Below are positions 1 to 6,585 of a stretch of 16,690 nucleotides of DNA, piece after piece. The notes below the pieces were generated by a model. The model was not told the DNA's origin. It worked only from the letters and a program-made list of their open reading frames with translations, and did not search any database. Both the position numbers and the translations under genes were made by a program. This stretch comes from Candidatus Bathyarchaeota archaeon (GTDB taxonomy: Archaea > Thermoproteota > Bathyarchaeia > Bathyarchaeales > DTEX01), in contig JAGGUU010000186.1 in the NCBI GenBank assembly GCA_021158305.1, positions 1-16,690 of the forward strand, written 5' to 3'. Numbering within the stretch: the stretch's first letter is position 1; the number at the start of each line of letters is the position of its first letter.

Positions 1-1543
1 CCTCTCCAGCTTTACCAAGAATTCTGGATAAAGCAAAGCCATAAACTAATGAGTCAGCTAGGATCTCGAGTAAGTGAAAGGGGATTATTTCTAGCGGTAG
101 AGAAGCTTCTACGGCTTCTGCAATTAAAGGAATGAAAGCTCCTAGTATGAATAATATGGAAGCGAGGACTATGAAAGATGTCCCTTTACCGTCTTTAACT
201 GTTGCGATTATTGGAAGGAGAGTTACGACATATAGGAAGCCCCTAAAGAACTCGAGAGGAATGATGACTGTGAACGAGGGGATTTTCAAACCTAATGAAG
301 ACTCACTATAATATTCAATAATGAAAGGACTGATCAAAGCCCCGAAGAGGAAGTAGATTGGGAAATATATTACTGATCCGGCGACGAACCGGATAATCCA
401 CGATCCTTTGCTTCTCGTTGATAGGTGCTCCCTGATAGATGCAGCTAGGCTCTTAGTATCTTTCGTGGTTAACAGGAAGCATGTAATGGCTCCCTCTATC
501 AAGGTTACAATTAGTGTAGTGAAAACTTTACTTAGAAAATCGTTAAGCGAAACGAAAACGCTTGTGAAGAAGTAACCCTCCACCATGTTACTAAAATATC
601 TAACGATAAAAAGATTGAGCCAGATTAAAGCGAAAATGTGAAGTCGTTGAAGTTTCATTAGGGAAACTAACCATGTCAAAAAGAAGCTTAGAATGAATCC
701 GCTTAGGAGACTAATAGTCAGAGAAGCCAAGGTCAGCAGATCTTCAGATATAATCCTATAAGCTATCTCCGTGAGGGTGAGGCCAATTGTAAGCGCTAGA
801 AATCTTGCAGTTGCTCCTTTTCGCAATTTATGTAAAGCTCCTTCGCATTTAAGCAACGCGGCAAAGACTATGATTACCACGACAACCAGCAGAGCGATGA
901 GGTACCAATATGTGATGTACCAAGGAGTTAGAATTCCGGAGACGCTTGTGTCGCTGATCAGTAGGCGACACTCACTTTTCTTTTTCCCAGCATAGAAGTA
1001 TCTCTCAAACTCTAAGGCAACTCCAGTATCTTTATGGATGATTTGCTTGGTGCCACCGTTAACTGCGTTCTCCATCCGATAGGAGAAAAGCACCGTATCC
1101 TGACCAATCGTAATATTTGATTCATATATTATTCCATACTTTGGAGCCTCTTTTTTCCATATCTCTTCTATCTTTTCTAGGTCTCTCCAGTGCTCTTCCC
1201 CATTAGGGAGAATTAGCATCTCACTCAGCGTTACATTTCTTTGAATACTTTCGCCATTAAGGAATACATCACAAACAGGGACTTCAACCTCGAATGCAAC
1301 TGTACCATTCGGATACATTTTCTCTTGGATCTTGACGTCCAAGACCTTGAATCTAAGCTTATCGCCAGAACGAATCTTCACAAAAAACTCATAATTCTCC
1401 GCCTCCACCACCTTATATTCTACCCAATCGCCCACTTTCACGCCTAATTTATACATTGAATAACCCATACAAATTGTAGACATCGACGAAACAATAAACG
1501 CCACAAGTGTGACAGACAGAATTACTTTCACATATTGTTTCAT
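1..1543 (-). CDS. Large secreted/multi-span membrane protein, C-terminus cut by window edge
   Basis: The frame starts at the ATG at 1543-1541 and stays open for about 514 codons to base 1, so the C-terminus lies outside the window. Residues 1-27 look like a signal peptide or anchor (short basic start, then a hydrophobic stretch). Residues about 30-200 form a polar, probably beta-rich outer domain opening with a VKVGDWVEYKV stretch, with three N-glycosylation sequons (N79, N103, N143). A strong membrane segment spans about 207-231, and the remainder is mostly hydrophobic, with roughly seven more candidate spans. I do not recognise a catalytic motif, and a CAAX-protease-type EExxxR signature was not seen. 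It lies 28 bases after the small membrane gene at 1572-1739 and is probably co-transcribed with it. Codon use matches its neighbours. Function unknown; reality of the gene is fairly secure because 1.5 kb without a stop is unlikely by chance. Confidence 0.85.
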   Translation of the reverse strand, partial: MKQYVKVILSVTLVAFIVSSMSTICMGYSMYKLGVKVGDWVEYKVVEAENYEFFVKIRSGDKLRFKVLDVKIQEKMYPNGTVAFEVEVPVCDVFLNGESIQRNVTLSEMLILPNGEEHWRDLEKIEEIWKKEAPKYGIIYESNITIGQDTVLFSYRMENAVNGGTKQIIHKDTGVALEFERYFYAGKKKSECRLLISDTSVSGILTPWYITYWYLIALLVVVVIIVFAALLKCEGALHKLRKGATARFLALTIGLTLTEIAYRIISEDLLTLASLTISLLSGFILSFFLTWLVSLMKLQRLHIFALIWLNLFIVRYFSNMVEGYFFTSVFVSLNDFLSKVFTTLIVTLIEGAITCFLLTTKDTKSLAASIREHLSTRSKGSWIIRFVAGSVIYFPIYFLFGALISPFIIEYYSESSLGLKIPSFTVIIPLEFFRGFLYVVTLLPIIATVKDGKGTSFIVLASILFILGAFIPLIAEAVEASLPLEIIPFHLLEILADSLVYGFALSRILGKAGE

Positions 1544-1571
1544 TTTTATTATTTCCTATAAGTCATATATT

Positions 1572-1739
1572 TCATCTTTTCATACTCGCACCGACACCGA
1601 TAAAAATGAGAGCAAAAACAGCCATGGGTAAGATTTGTTCTTGAAACAAATATCCTGTTATGAAACCTATTGCTCCGGCAATGAACAGACCGCTTCCTAA
1701 CATCAATAATAATCCACTAATCTTTGTTTTTATATCCAT
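1572..1739 (-). CDS. Small two-span membrane protein (55 aa)
   Basis: I chose the ATG at 1739-1737, preceded by an AAGGG-type ribosome site 6-10 bases upstream. A TTG at 1760 would add seven residues, but it lies at or upstream of the transcript start expected from the TATA box at 1779-1787. The protein begins MDIKTKISG and has two hydrophobic helices (about residues 8-28 and 32-52) joined by a short polar turn, ending in a basic MKR tail. No family is recognised. It is the first gene of a probable minus-strand unit with the large membrane protein 28 bases downstream, so the two may act together at the membrane. It is divergent from the ABC transporter genes. It could also be only a conserved small membrane protein of no shared role. 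Confidence 0.6.
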   Translation of the reverse strand: MDIKTKISGLLLMLGSGLFIAGAIGFITGYLFQEQILPMAVFALIFIGVGASMKR

Positions 1740-1778
1740 TTTGTTCCCTTCATTGACCAAATTTAGATGGGGGCTCTA

Positions 1779-1787
1779 ATATATAAA
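1779..1787 (-). promoter_or_regulatory. TATA box for the minus-strand membrane genes
   Basis: On the minus strand this reads TTTATATAT, preceded by ACC. It lies about 40 bases before the ATG at 1739, giving an expected transcript start near 1755 and a short leader that carries the AAGGG ribosome site. Confidence 0.5.
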
Positions 1788-1834
1788 GGTATCGTTTGTT
1801 AATTATTGAAATCATATGTTTCATATTAGTAACA

Positions 1835-1842
1835 TTTATATA
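1835..1842 (+). promoter_or_regulatory. TATA box for the ABC transporter genes
   Basis: TTTATATA lies 38 bases before the ATG at 1880, so transcription should start near 1865. No clear ribosome site sits before the ATG, consistent with a short-leader message. With the minus-strand box at 1779-1787 it makes a compact divergent promoter region of about 120 bases. Confidence 0.5.
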
Positions 1843-1879
1843 CTTCATACAATGTAAAAACAAGCGTGGTTAAAGAATA

Positions 1880-2647
1880 ATGGTACAAGCAGTAGTTCTC
1901 GAATCGGTTTCAAAAAGATTTGGAAGAATTCAAGCTGTGCGTAATCTGAATCTCGAGATTGAAGGCGGGATGGTCTATGGTCTTCTTGGGCCGAATGGCT
2001 CTGGTAAATCTACTACGATGAAGATGGTGATGGGTCTTGTCAAGCCCGACTCAGGGAGGATCTGTGTGTACGGGATCGATGTTCAGCGAGATCCGATGAA
2101 AGTGAAGAAGATTCTAGGTTATGTGCCCGAAACACCATGTCTATACAGTTTTCTTACGGGCCTTGAATATTTGGACTTTATAGCTGATATCTACGGGATG
2201 GATGCTGAGATAAAGAAGGCACAGATAGAAGAGTTTCTAGAGGCCTTCGAATTAGAAGGGCGGGAAAACGAGATGATCAGTGGCTATTCTCACGGTATGA
2301 AACAGAAAATAGCCCTAATCGCGGCGTTGCTGCACAAGCCGAAACTACTAGTCTTAGATGAACCTTTGGGCGGTTTAGACCCTAAATCCGCCAGAATTGT
2401 GAAAAACCTAATTCACAAGCTGGCAGATGATGGAGTGACAACGATTATGAGTACTCATGTCTTGGAGATCGCAGATGCTGTTTGTGATAGAATCGCTATT
2501 CTATATCGAGGAGAGAAACTTGCGGAGGGTACATCGGCCGAGTTACGTGAGAAGGCTCAGATGCCGAAATCAACTCTTGAGGAAGTCTTCCTGAAGCTTA
2601 CTGGAACAAACGATGTCAAGGAGATTGTTGAGGCTCTCCTTAGCTAG
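1880..2647 (+). CDS. ABC transporter ATP-binding protein (exporter type)
   Basis: This is the cytosolic ATPase of an ABC transporter, which binds and hydrolyses ATP to drive the permease encoded next. All nucleotide-binding-domain motifs are in order over 255 residues: Walker A GPNGSGKST at 37-45, a Q-loop region around 80-85 where the usual Gln is Glu (GYVPE), signature YSHGMKQ at 136-142 in place of LSGGQ, Walker B LLVLDEP at 156-162, D-loop GGLD at 164-167 and switch His193 in STH. Glu at the Q-loop and a YSHGM signature are common in the NatA/CcmA-like drug- and Na+-exporter ATPases (family knowledge). The C-terminal 30 residues are a short tail ending in LEEVFLKLTG, typical of that group. 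The permease frame overlaps its end or follows directly, which indicates one operon. The substrate cannot be read from the sequence. Confidence 0.93.
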   Translation: MVQAVVLESVSKRFGRIQAVRNLNLEIEGGMVYGLLGPNGSGKSTTMKMVMGLVKPDSGRICVYGIDVQRDPMKVKKILGYVPETPCLYSFLTGLEYLDFIADIYGMDAEIKKAQIEEFLEAFELEGRENEMISGYSHGMKQKIALIAALLHKPKLLVLDEPLGGLDPKSARIVKNLIHKLADDGVTTIMSTHVLEIADAVCDRIAILYRGEKLAEGTSAELREKAQMPKSTLEEVFLKLTGTNDVKEIVEALLS

Positions 2648-4283
2648 GCGGCGGCTAGTGTTGAATGTTAGACTCATCATGCACTTGGCATCGATCTTTG
2701 CCTTATCCTCTATAAGGGCGAAGAGAACGAAAGGTAGCGTCCCGAAACAGTTTGCGAAGTCACCCATCGTGAACATAATCTTTTCGGTTGTAGGTTTCCC
2801 GTTATCTGTGATTCTGACCTACCTATTCATAACCAGATTTATCAAAGGCGAGGTTCTCATCAACCCTGCATGCACACAGCTTCTGATCTTTTTACCATCC
2901 TTCACGGTCCTACTTTCCATCATGTTCAGCCTCATGTTTGAGTTCAGCCAATCCTCTTCCGCGGCTTCAACGGACATGATCAGCTGGCTTCCCATCGGCG
3001 CGACAGAGTATGTGCTTGGATCAGCTCTGTGCACCATGTATTTCGCATCTCCAGTGCTCTCATTGATTTTAGGAGTCTCCCTTGGGCTAGCTATATATGC
3101 TGGTATGACCACCGTTTGGGTACTTACCGCCGCACTTGGGCTTCTCGGAGCATTCCTTGGGGCATTTGTCATAGAGGTTGTGCGAGCCCTGATCAACCGT
3201 GCCTCAGCAACTCTCTACAAGTGCGGTGGCAGATCCACGATAGTGATCCGGTTGTTTACGAGTATTCTCTTGATCGTGACGTTTTCGATCATGTTTAACT
3301 TCAACGTCTTGCAAACGCTTATCCAATGGTTCGTCGGCAACATCAGCAATGCATGGTTCATACCGATGCTCTGGTCCTCCCTAGCGATTATGAACTTCAT
3401 CCGAGTAGACCTTACCCGGATGACCATCTACACATTATTGAGCGCCACATTTACCTTGGCATTTCTATGGATAAGCGTGAAGACAAGAGAAAAATATTGG
3501 GTTTCAGTTCCTGTCTCAATCAAGCTAGCGCCTCCAAAGATATACTCGCCGAAAAGAGGGTTCCTCGGGATGCTTGGCTTCACAGCTGCCGAAGCAGCTC
3601 TCATACGGAAGGACTTACGCTCCCTGATACGGCGAAAAGAGATGGCAAGTTGGATCGCCATACCAGTTATTATGTGTATAGTAACAATCATCACTACACC
3701 ATGGAACCCTACAGCATCCGCGATGGATAAGATGCTCTTCTTCATGATGCCAGCGCTTGGAATACTGTTGCTCGCTTTTTTCCTATCCCTCGTTGGCATC
3801 GGTCAAGAAGGAAGTGCCTTCGTCAATCTGCTGAAAGCTCCGCTCGGAGCAAGGCAAATCGTTAAGGCGAAGCTCACCGTGGCGCTATTGCCCTCAACAT
3901 GTGCACTAGCTATTCTCATAGTCTTCTTTCAAGTGCTGGTTCAACCTAGATTAGAGGTTATGCTGGCAGTAGCCATTACAAGCTTCGCCACGTTGCTAGA
4001 AGCAACGTTAATGGGACTAGCTGTTGGGGCACGTTACCCTGACTTCACAGAAGTTCCAAGGGCTCGATTCGTCAGCCAGCGAGGAGCTCTCCTAGGAATG
4101 GCCTTAATGGGCGCAACGGTGATGGCTACATGTTCACCCATCTTCGCCTATCTCTTCTTCCCGTCGAAGTCACTTAGCCTATCCACGGCAACCATCATAA
4201 CCGTAGCCATCATCACCATCACCTGTTATCTTGGCTACCGAGCGGCTATGTCGGGAGTGGAACAAATCTACAAAAAGGGGTGA
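2613..4283 (+). CDS. ABC-2-type transporter permease, about 12 membrane spans
   Basis: This is the membrane partner of the ATPase just upstream. From the ATG at 2613 it has 556 residues. The first 15 (arginine-rich, lying within the end of the ATPase gene) may not be translated, since GTG 2658, TTG 2661 and ATG 2679 are alternatives and none has a good ribosome site. Hydrophobic spans lie at about 50-75, 86-108, 136-190 (two or three), 208-232, 246-262, 270-288, 345-362, 376-396, 422-442, 448-472, 495-515 and 524-542. Two cytosolic patches recall ABC-2 exporters: an AEAALIRKDLRSLIRRKE stretch at 326-343, and GQEGSAF with a following APLGARQI at 398-416. Codon choice seems more C-ending and GC-richer than in the ATPase gene. 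Role: export of an unknown substrate. Confidence 0.85.
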   Translation: MSRRLLRLSLARRRLVLNVRLIMHLASIFALSSIRAKRTKGSVPKQFAKSPIVNIIFSVVGFPLSVILTYLFITRFIKGEVLINPACTQLLIFLPSFTVLLSIMFSLMFEFSQSSSAASTDMISWLPIGATEYVLGSALCTMYFASPVLSLILGVSLGLAIYAGMTTVWVLTAALGLLGAFLGAFVIEVVRALINRASATLYKCGGRSTIVIRLFTSILLIVTFSIMFNFNVLQTLIQWFVGNISNAWFIPMLWSSLAIMNFIRVDLTRMTIYTLLSATFTLAFLWISVKTREKYWVSVPVSIKLAPPKIYSPKRGFLGMLGFTAAEAALIRKDLRSLIRRKEMASWIAIPVIMCIVTIITTPWNPTASAMDKMLFFMMPALGILLLAFFLSLVGIGQEGSAFVNLLKAPLGARQIVKAKLTVALLPSTCALAILIVFFQVLVQPRLEVMLAVAITSFATLLEATLMGLAVGARYPDFTEVPRARFVSQRGALLGMALMGATVMATCSPIFAYLFFPSKSLSLSTATIITVAIITITCYLGYRAAMSGVEQIYKKG

Positions 4284-4289
4284 GAATAG

Positions 4290-4415
4290 ATGAAAATCGA
4301 AAACCTAAAGGGAAGTCTCAAGGCATTGATCGTCATCGTCGCGGCGCTCGCTATCGCTACCACAAGCTTCTGTTGGAAGGAATATACATGTAATGTCAAT
4401 TTTCTTATTTCTTAA
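4290..4415 (+). CDS. 41-codon ORF resembling an isolated signal peptide; possible truncated secreted gene
   Basis: An ATG six bases after the permease stop, behind a GGGGTGAG ribosome site, opens a 41-codon frame ending TAA at 4413-4415. The product starts MKIENLKGSLKA, then has a hydrophobic run of about 14 residues (LIVIVAALAIATTS), then FCWKEYTCNV and a stop. That is a basic start, a hydrophobic core and a small-residue region, the shape of a secretion signal, with almost no mature protein behind it. Position and ribosome site suggest a third gene of the transporter operon. The sudden end suggests a gene cut by a stop or deletion, with bases 4416-4560 as non-coding remains. A genuine single-span microprotein is the alternative. 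Confidence 0.45.
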   Translation: MKIENLKGSLKALIVIVAALAIATTSFCWKEYTCNVNFLIS

Positions 4416-4564
4416 ATGAATATAGCGGATACGATGAATGTCGCTCTCCAGCAAGAGTTTTTGCTGCTTTCACTGTACATTTAATCTCTTTGCAGGTCAG
4501 TTTTCCCAAAGCTAAGTGGTAGGCTGGCTGATTCGACTATACCAAACATTCCACAAAGCACAAC

Positions 4565-4575
4565 TTTTTTAAATA
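4565..4575 (+). promoter_or_regulatory. T-run plus TATA-like box before the isomerase-like gene
   Basis: TTTTTTAAATA may do two jobs. The T6 run (4565-4570) suits termination of the upstream transporter unit, and TTTAAATA (4568-4575) suits a TATA box with a transcript start near 4600, just before the isomerase-like gene. Either role is inferred from sequence only. Confidence 0.4.
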
Positions 4576-4636
4576 AACATTCTTAAACACTAATGAAGAA
4601 ATAGTTGTGACAGTTAAGAACTTGTTAAGGAGGAAG

Positions 4637-5911
4637 ATGAGATTGGAGGATCAGAGAGGAATAGTTAAGATCAAACCCGTCTATGTAGGCTTATACCACT
4701 ATCGTGAACGTTATGGAAGCGTCTGTTCTCCGGATGTTAAGGGAACTCCTCAAATTTCCGAAATAAGATCACAGAAGGCAATGGAGGAGGCTGAAGAGCT
4801 CGTTAAGAGATTCAAGGAGAAGATTAAACTTGATTTTGTGGACGTTAAAGAACCATTCATTATAAATAGTCAAAAGGATCTAAGGCGGCTTCGAGAGATT
4901 CTAACATATGACGATGACGCCCTACTTGTAGGATCAATGGGCAGAAATCCATTGGAGATCTACACATTATCACTTTACGGATTGCCCATGATAGAAGGGG
5001 AGACCACAGAAGATTTCATGAGAGCCTTAAGAGTGAAGAAGTTTTTGAGGCAGAGCAGATTTCTTTACATAGGTGAGATACCGTCTTTCTCGGCTCCTAA
5101 TGGTCCATGGGACTTCTACGCAATCGAGAGGAGATTCGGAGTTAGAGTCAGACATATTGAGACAAATGAGTTCTACAGATACTATGATAGAATTCCAGAC
5201 GATACTGTGAAGAAGGAACTTGAAAAATGGAAGGAAGACTTCGAGAAGATCCTGGAGCCGAGCGAAGAGGATCTATTGAATGCAGCCCGCGTATATTTGA
5301 CGCTTAAACACCTGTGTGAAATAGAAGATGCGAACGGAGTAACGATAAACTGCGGTCGATTCACAGAGGAGAGACCAGTTGTTCCATGCTTAGCCTTTGA
5401 CAGACTCATAGATGAGGGAATAATGTGCGCATGTGAAGGCGACATCACAGCTATGCTTTCCTCATTGATGCTTCACGCCGTGAGCGGCCAACCAGTCCTG
5501 ATGGGAAACTTCGGCTATGAGCCCGGCCTCTTCGAAGCTGAGGAGGGAGAAGTCACAATCGAGCACGACCTAATACCATTATCTATGGCTTCAACGAAGT
5601 ATATAATAAGAGATTATCATGGCAGAGGATTTGGAGTTACGGGATACGCTGACATTAAAGCTGGCCAGCCCATGACTCTGCTTAATATGGATTCGTCATT
5701 AAGCAAGATCTTAGTCGTCGAGGGATGGGTTAAGAGAAGCGAGGATGGAATTCACTGCCGCATAATAATCCACATGGATGTTAAAGGCGACGTTAAGAGG
5801 CTTCCGGAACTGCTTGTAGGTTCACAGCACATATCCATGACCTATGGGCATTGGCTTAGCGCCCTTCAAGAGACTAGTAAACTCTTAAATTTGGAGATTA
5901 TTCATCTATGA
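4637..5911 (+). CDS. L-fucose/arabinose isomerase-like protein
   Basis: The product resembles the FucI/AraA C-terminal superfamily, metal-dependent aldose-ketose isomerases. From the ATG at 4637 it has 424 residues. The family-like core is PCLAFDRLIDEG at 250-261 followed by CACEGD at 264-269, a typical metal-site region in which E267 would be the first Mn2+ ligand. Then come GQPVLMGNF at 284-292 and EHDLIPLSM at 309-317. A GSQHISMTYGHW stretch at 395-406 would supply the histidine near the active site. Start choice: GGAGG lies just before ATG 4637, with TTG 4643 as an equally good alternative. A GTG at 4607 would add 10 residues, including the ones encoded by the ribosome site itself. It stands alone, with no kinase, aldolase or sugar transporter gene nearby, so the substrate is open. 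Members of this superfamily are often of unknown function. Confidence 0.75.
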   Translation: MRLEDQRGIVKIKPVYVGLYHYRERYGSVCSPDVKGTPQISEIRSQKAMEEAEELVKRFKEKIKLDFVDVKEPFIINSQKDLRRLREILTYDDDALLVGSMGRNPLEIYTLSLYGLPMIEGETTEDFMRALRVKKFLRQSRFLYIGEIPSFSAPNGPWDFYAIERRFGVRVRHIETNEFYRYYDRIPDDTVKKELEKWKEDFEKILEPSEEDLLNAARVYLTLKHLCEIEDANGVTINCGRFTEERPVVPCLAFDRLIDEGIMCACEGDITAMLSSLMLHAVSGQPVLMGNFGYEPGLFEAEEGEVTIEHDLIPLSMASTKYIIRDYHGRGFGVTGYADIKAGQPMTLLNMDSSLSKILVVEGWVKRSEDGIHCRIIIHMDVKGDVKRLPELLVGSQHISMTYGHWLSALQETSKLLNLEIIHL

Positions 5912-5923
5912 AAAACTAGGACC

Positions 5924-5928
5924 TTTTT
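5924..5928 (+). terminator. Possible T-run terminator after the isomerase-like gene
   Basis: A T5 run 13 bases after the stop codon, of the simple U-run kind that can terminate archaeal transcripts. It is short, so the call is weak. Confidence 0.25.
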
Positions 5929-6216
5929 ACACGTGATATCAGCGAGAGAGAAAGACTATTGTCCAGCCGCCTTAAAGGCGAATTCAGACGGAGAATGACC
6001 TAGCTAGGGGAGGAAGAGGGCAGAGAGAAATCTCAGATTATTCACAAAGCGAATCTCCCGCTTATGTTGCTCATACACATAAGGAGTCCAAATTAAGAGA
6101 CTATTTTTAACCATCCATCCCAAGTTTATATACATTTTTTCTCACACCAAAAAGCATCCCTTCAGCATATCATTCTATAACTTCATGCTCTCCTTAGGAG
6201 GTTGTGGAAGCTAAGG

Positions 6217-6462
6217 TCAGGATGGAGAAGGCATAACTACGATATTTCCACTCAAGAAACAAAAATTCATCCAATAGGATATGCTTATCAATGTTGCTCC
6301 GAGGATGGTGAAGCCAAGCCGCATCACCCCTTTCCCCTTTAAATCCGGGTCATAAGTCGTCTAAGACCTTCAGCGACGAAGAGGACAACCATTATTCTTT
6401 TCGGTATTCTTGTATAACACGATTAAACTCATTGCTGGAATCATTGGAAAGACTGGAAGCAT
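6217..6462 (-). pseudogene. Possible decayed membrane-protein gene(s)
   Basis: Reading from 6462 downward, an ATG opens MLPVFPMIPAMSLIV, a hydrophobic segment. The next frame then continues sensibly as TRIPKRIMVVLFVAEGLRRLM ending in TAA at 6341-6339, as if one base had been lost or gained near 6415-6425. After that stop, GGGGAAAGGGGTG provides a ribosome site for ATG 6324, which opens 35 codons beginning MRLGFTILGATLIS, again a membrane helix, ending at 6217. Three adjacent pieces with helix-like composition, one frame break and a well-placed ribosome site suggest one or two membrane-protein genes in decay. The pieces are short and chance cannot be excluded. I cannot name a family. Confidence 0.28.
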
Positions 6463-6531
6463 TTGATTAAAACCGCTCTCTTAAGAATGAACAAATGAGC
6501 ATGTCAATGAATATAATAATCACGCCCAAAC

Positions 6532-6539
6532 TTTTATAT
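6532..6539 (+). promoter_or_regulatory. TATA box for the GltS-like gene
   Basis: TTTTATAT ends 46 bases before the ATG at 6586, placing the transcript start near 6562. The short leader contains GGAGAG at 6572-6577, 8 bases from the ATG, which supports that start. Confidence 0.5.
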
Positions 6540-6585
6540 TGATGTCAAGAATTTTCTATAGAACATTCAATGGAGAGAAAACGAA

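Larger units (their letters stand above)
5912..6585. other. 674-base gap with promoter-like and gene-remnant sequence
   Basis: No full-length gene is visible on either strand. On the plus strand there is a TATA-like TTTATATA at 6125-6132, then a strong AGGAGG ribosome site at 6196-6201 followed at once by a GTG at 6204 that opens only 10 codons before TAA. On the minus strand there are three short, coding-looking pieces between 6217 and 6462, listed separately. A small hairpin-capable palindrome (CGCC-TTAA-AGGCG type) sits near 5968-5980. The gap reads as decayed coding sequence rather than a plain spacer. No tRNA or clear small RNA was seen in it. Confidence 0.5.

Noticed and set aside
771..1447. 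Plus-strand frames of 68-74 codons near the left end
   Set aside because: They lie opposite the long minus-strand membrane-protein frame, which is open for 1.5 kb with a signal peptide, sequons and consistent codon use.
1880..2647. Altered Q-loop (Glu) and signature (YSHGM) of the ABC ATPase as a sign of inactivity
   Set aside because: Both substitutions are common in NatA/CcmA-like exporter ATPases. Walker A, Walker B and the switch histidine are intact.
2819..3799. Several 70-134 codon frames on both strands inside the permease gene
   Set aside because: They overlap a clear multi-span permease frame. Their translations lack membrane or domain logic, and the higher GC content there explains the longer chance frames.
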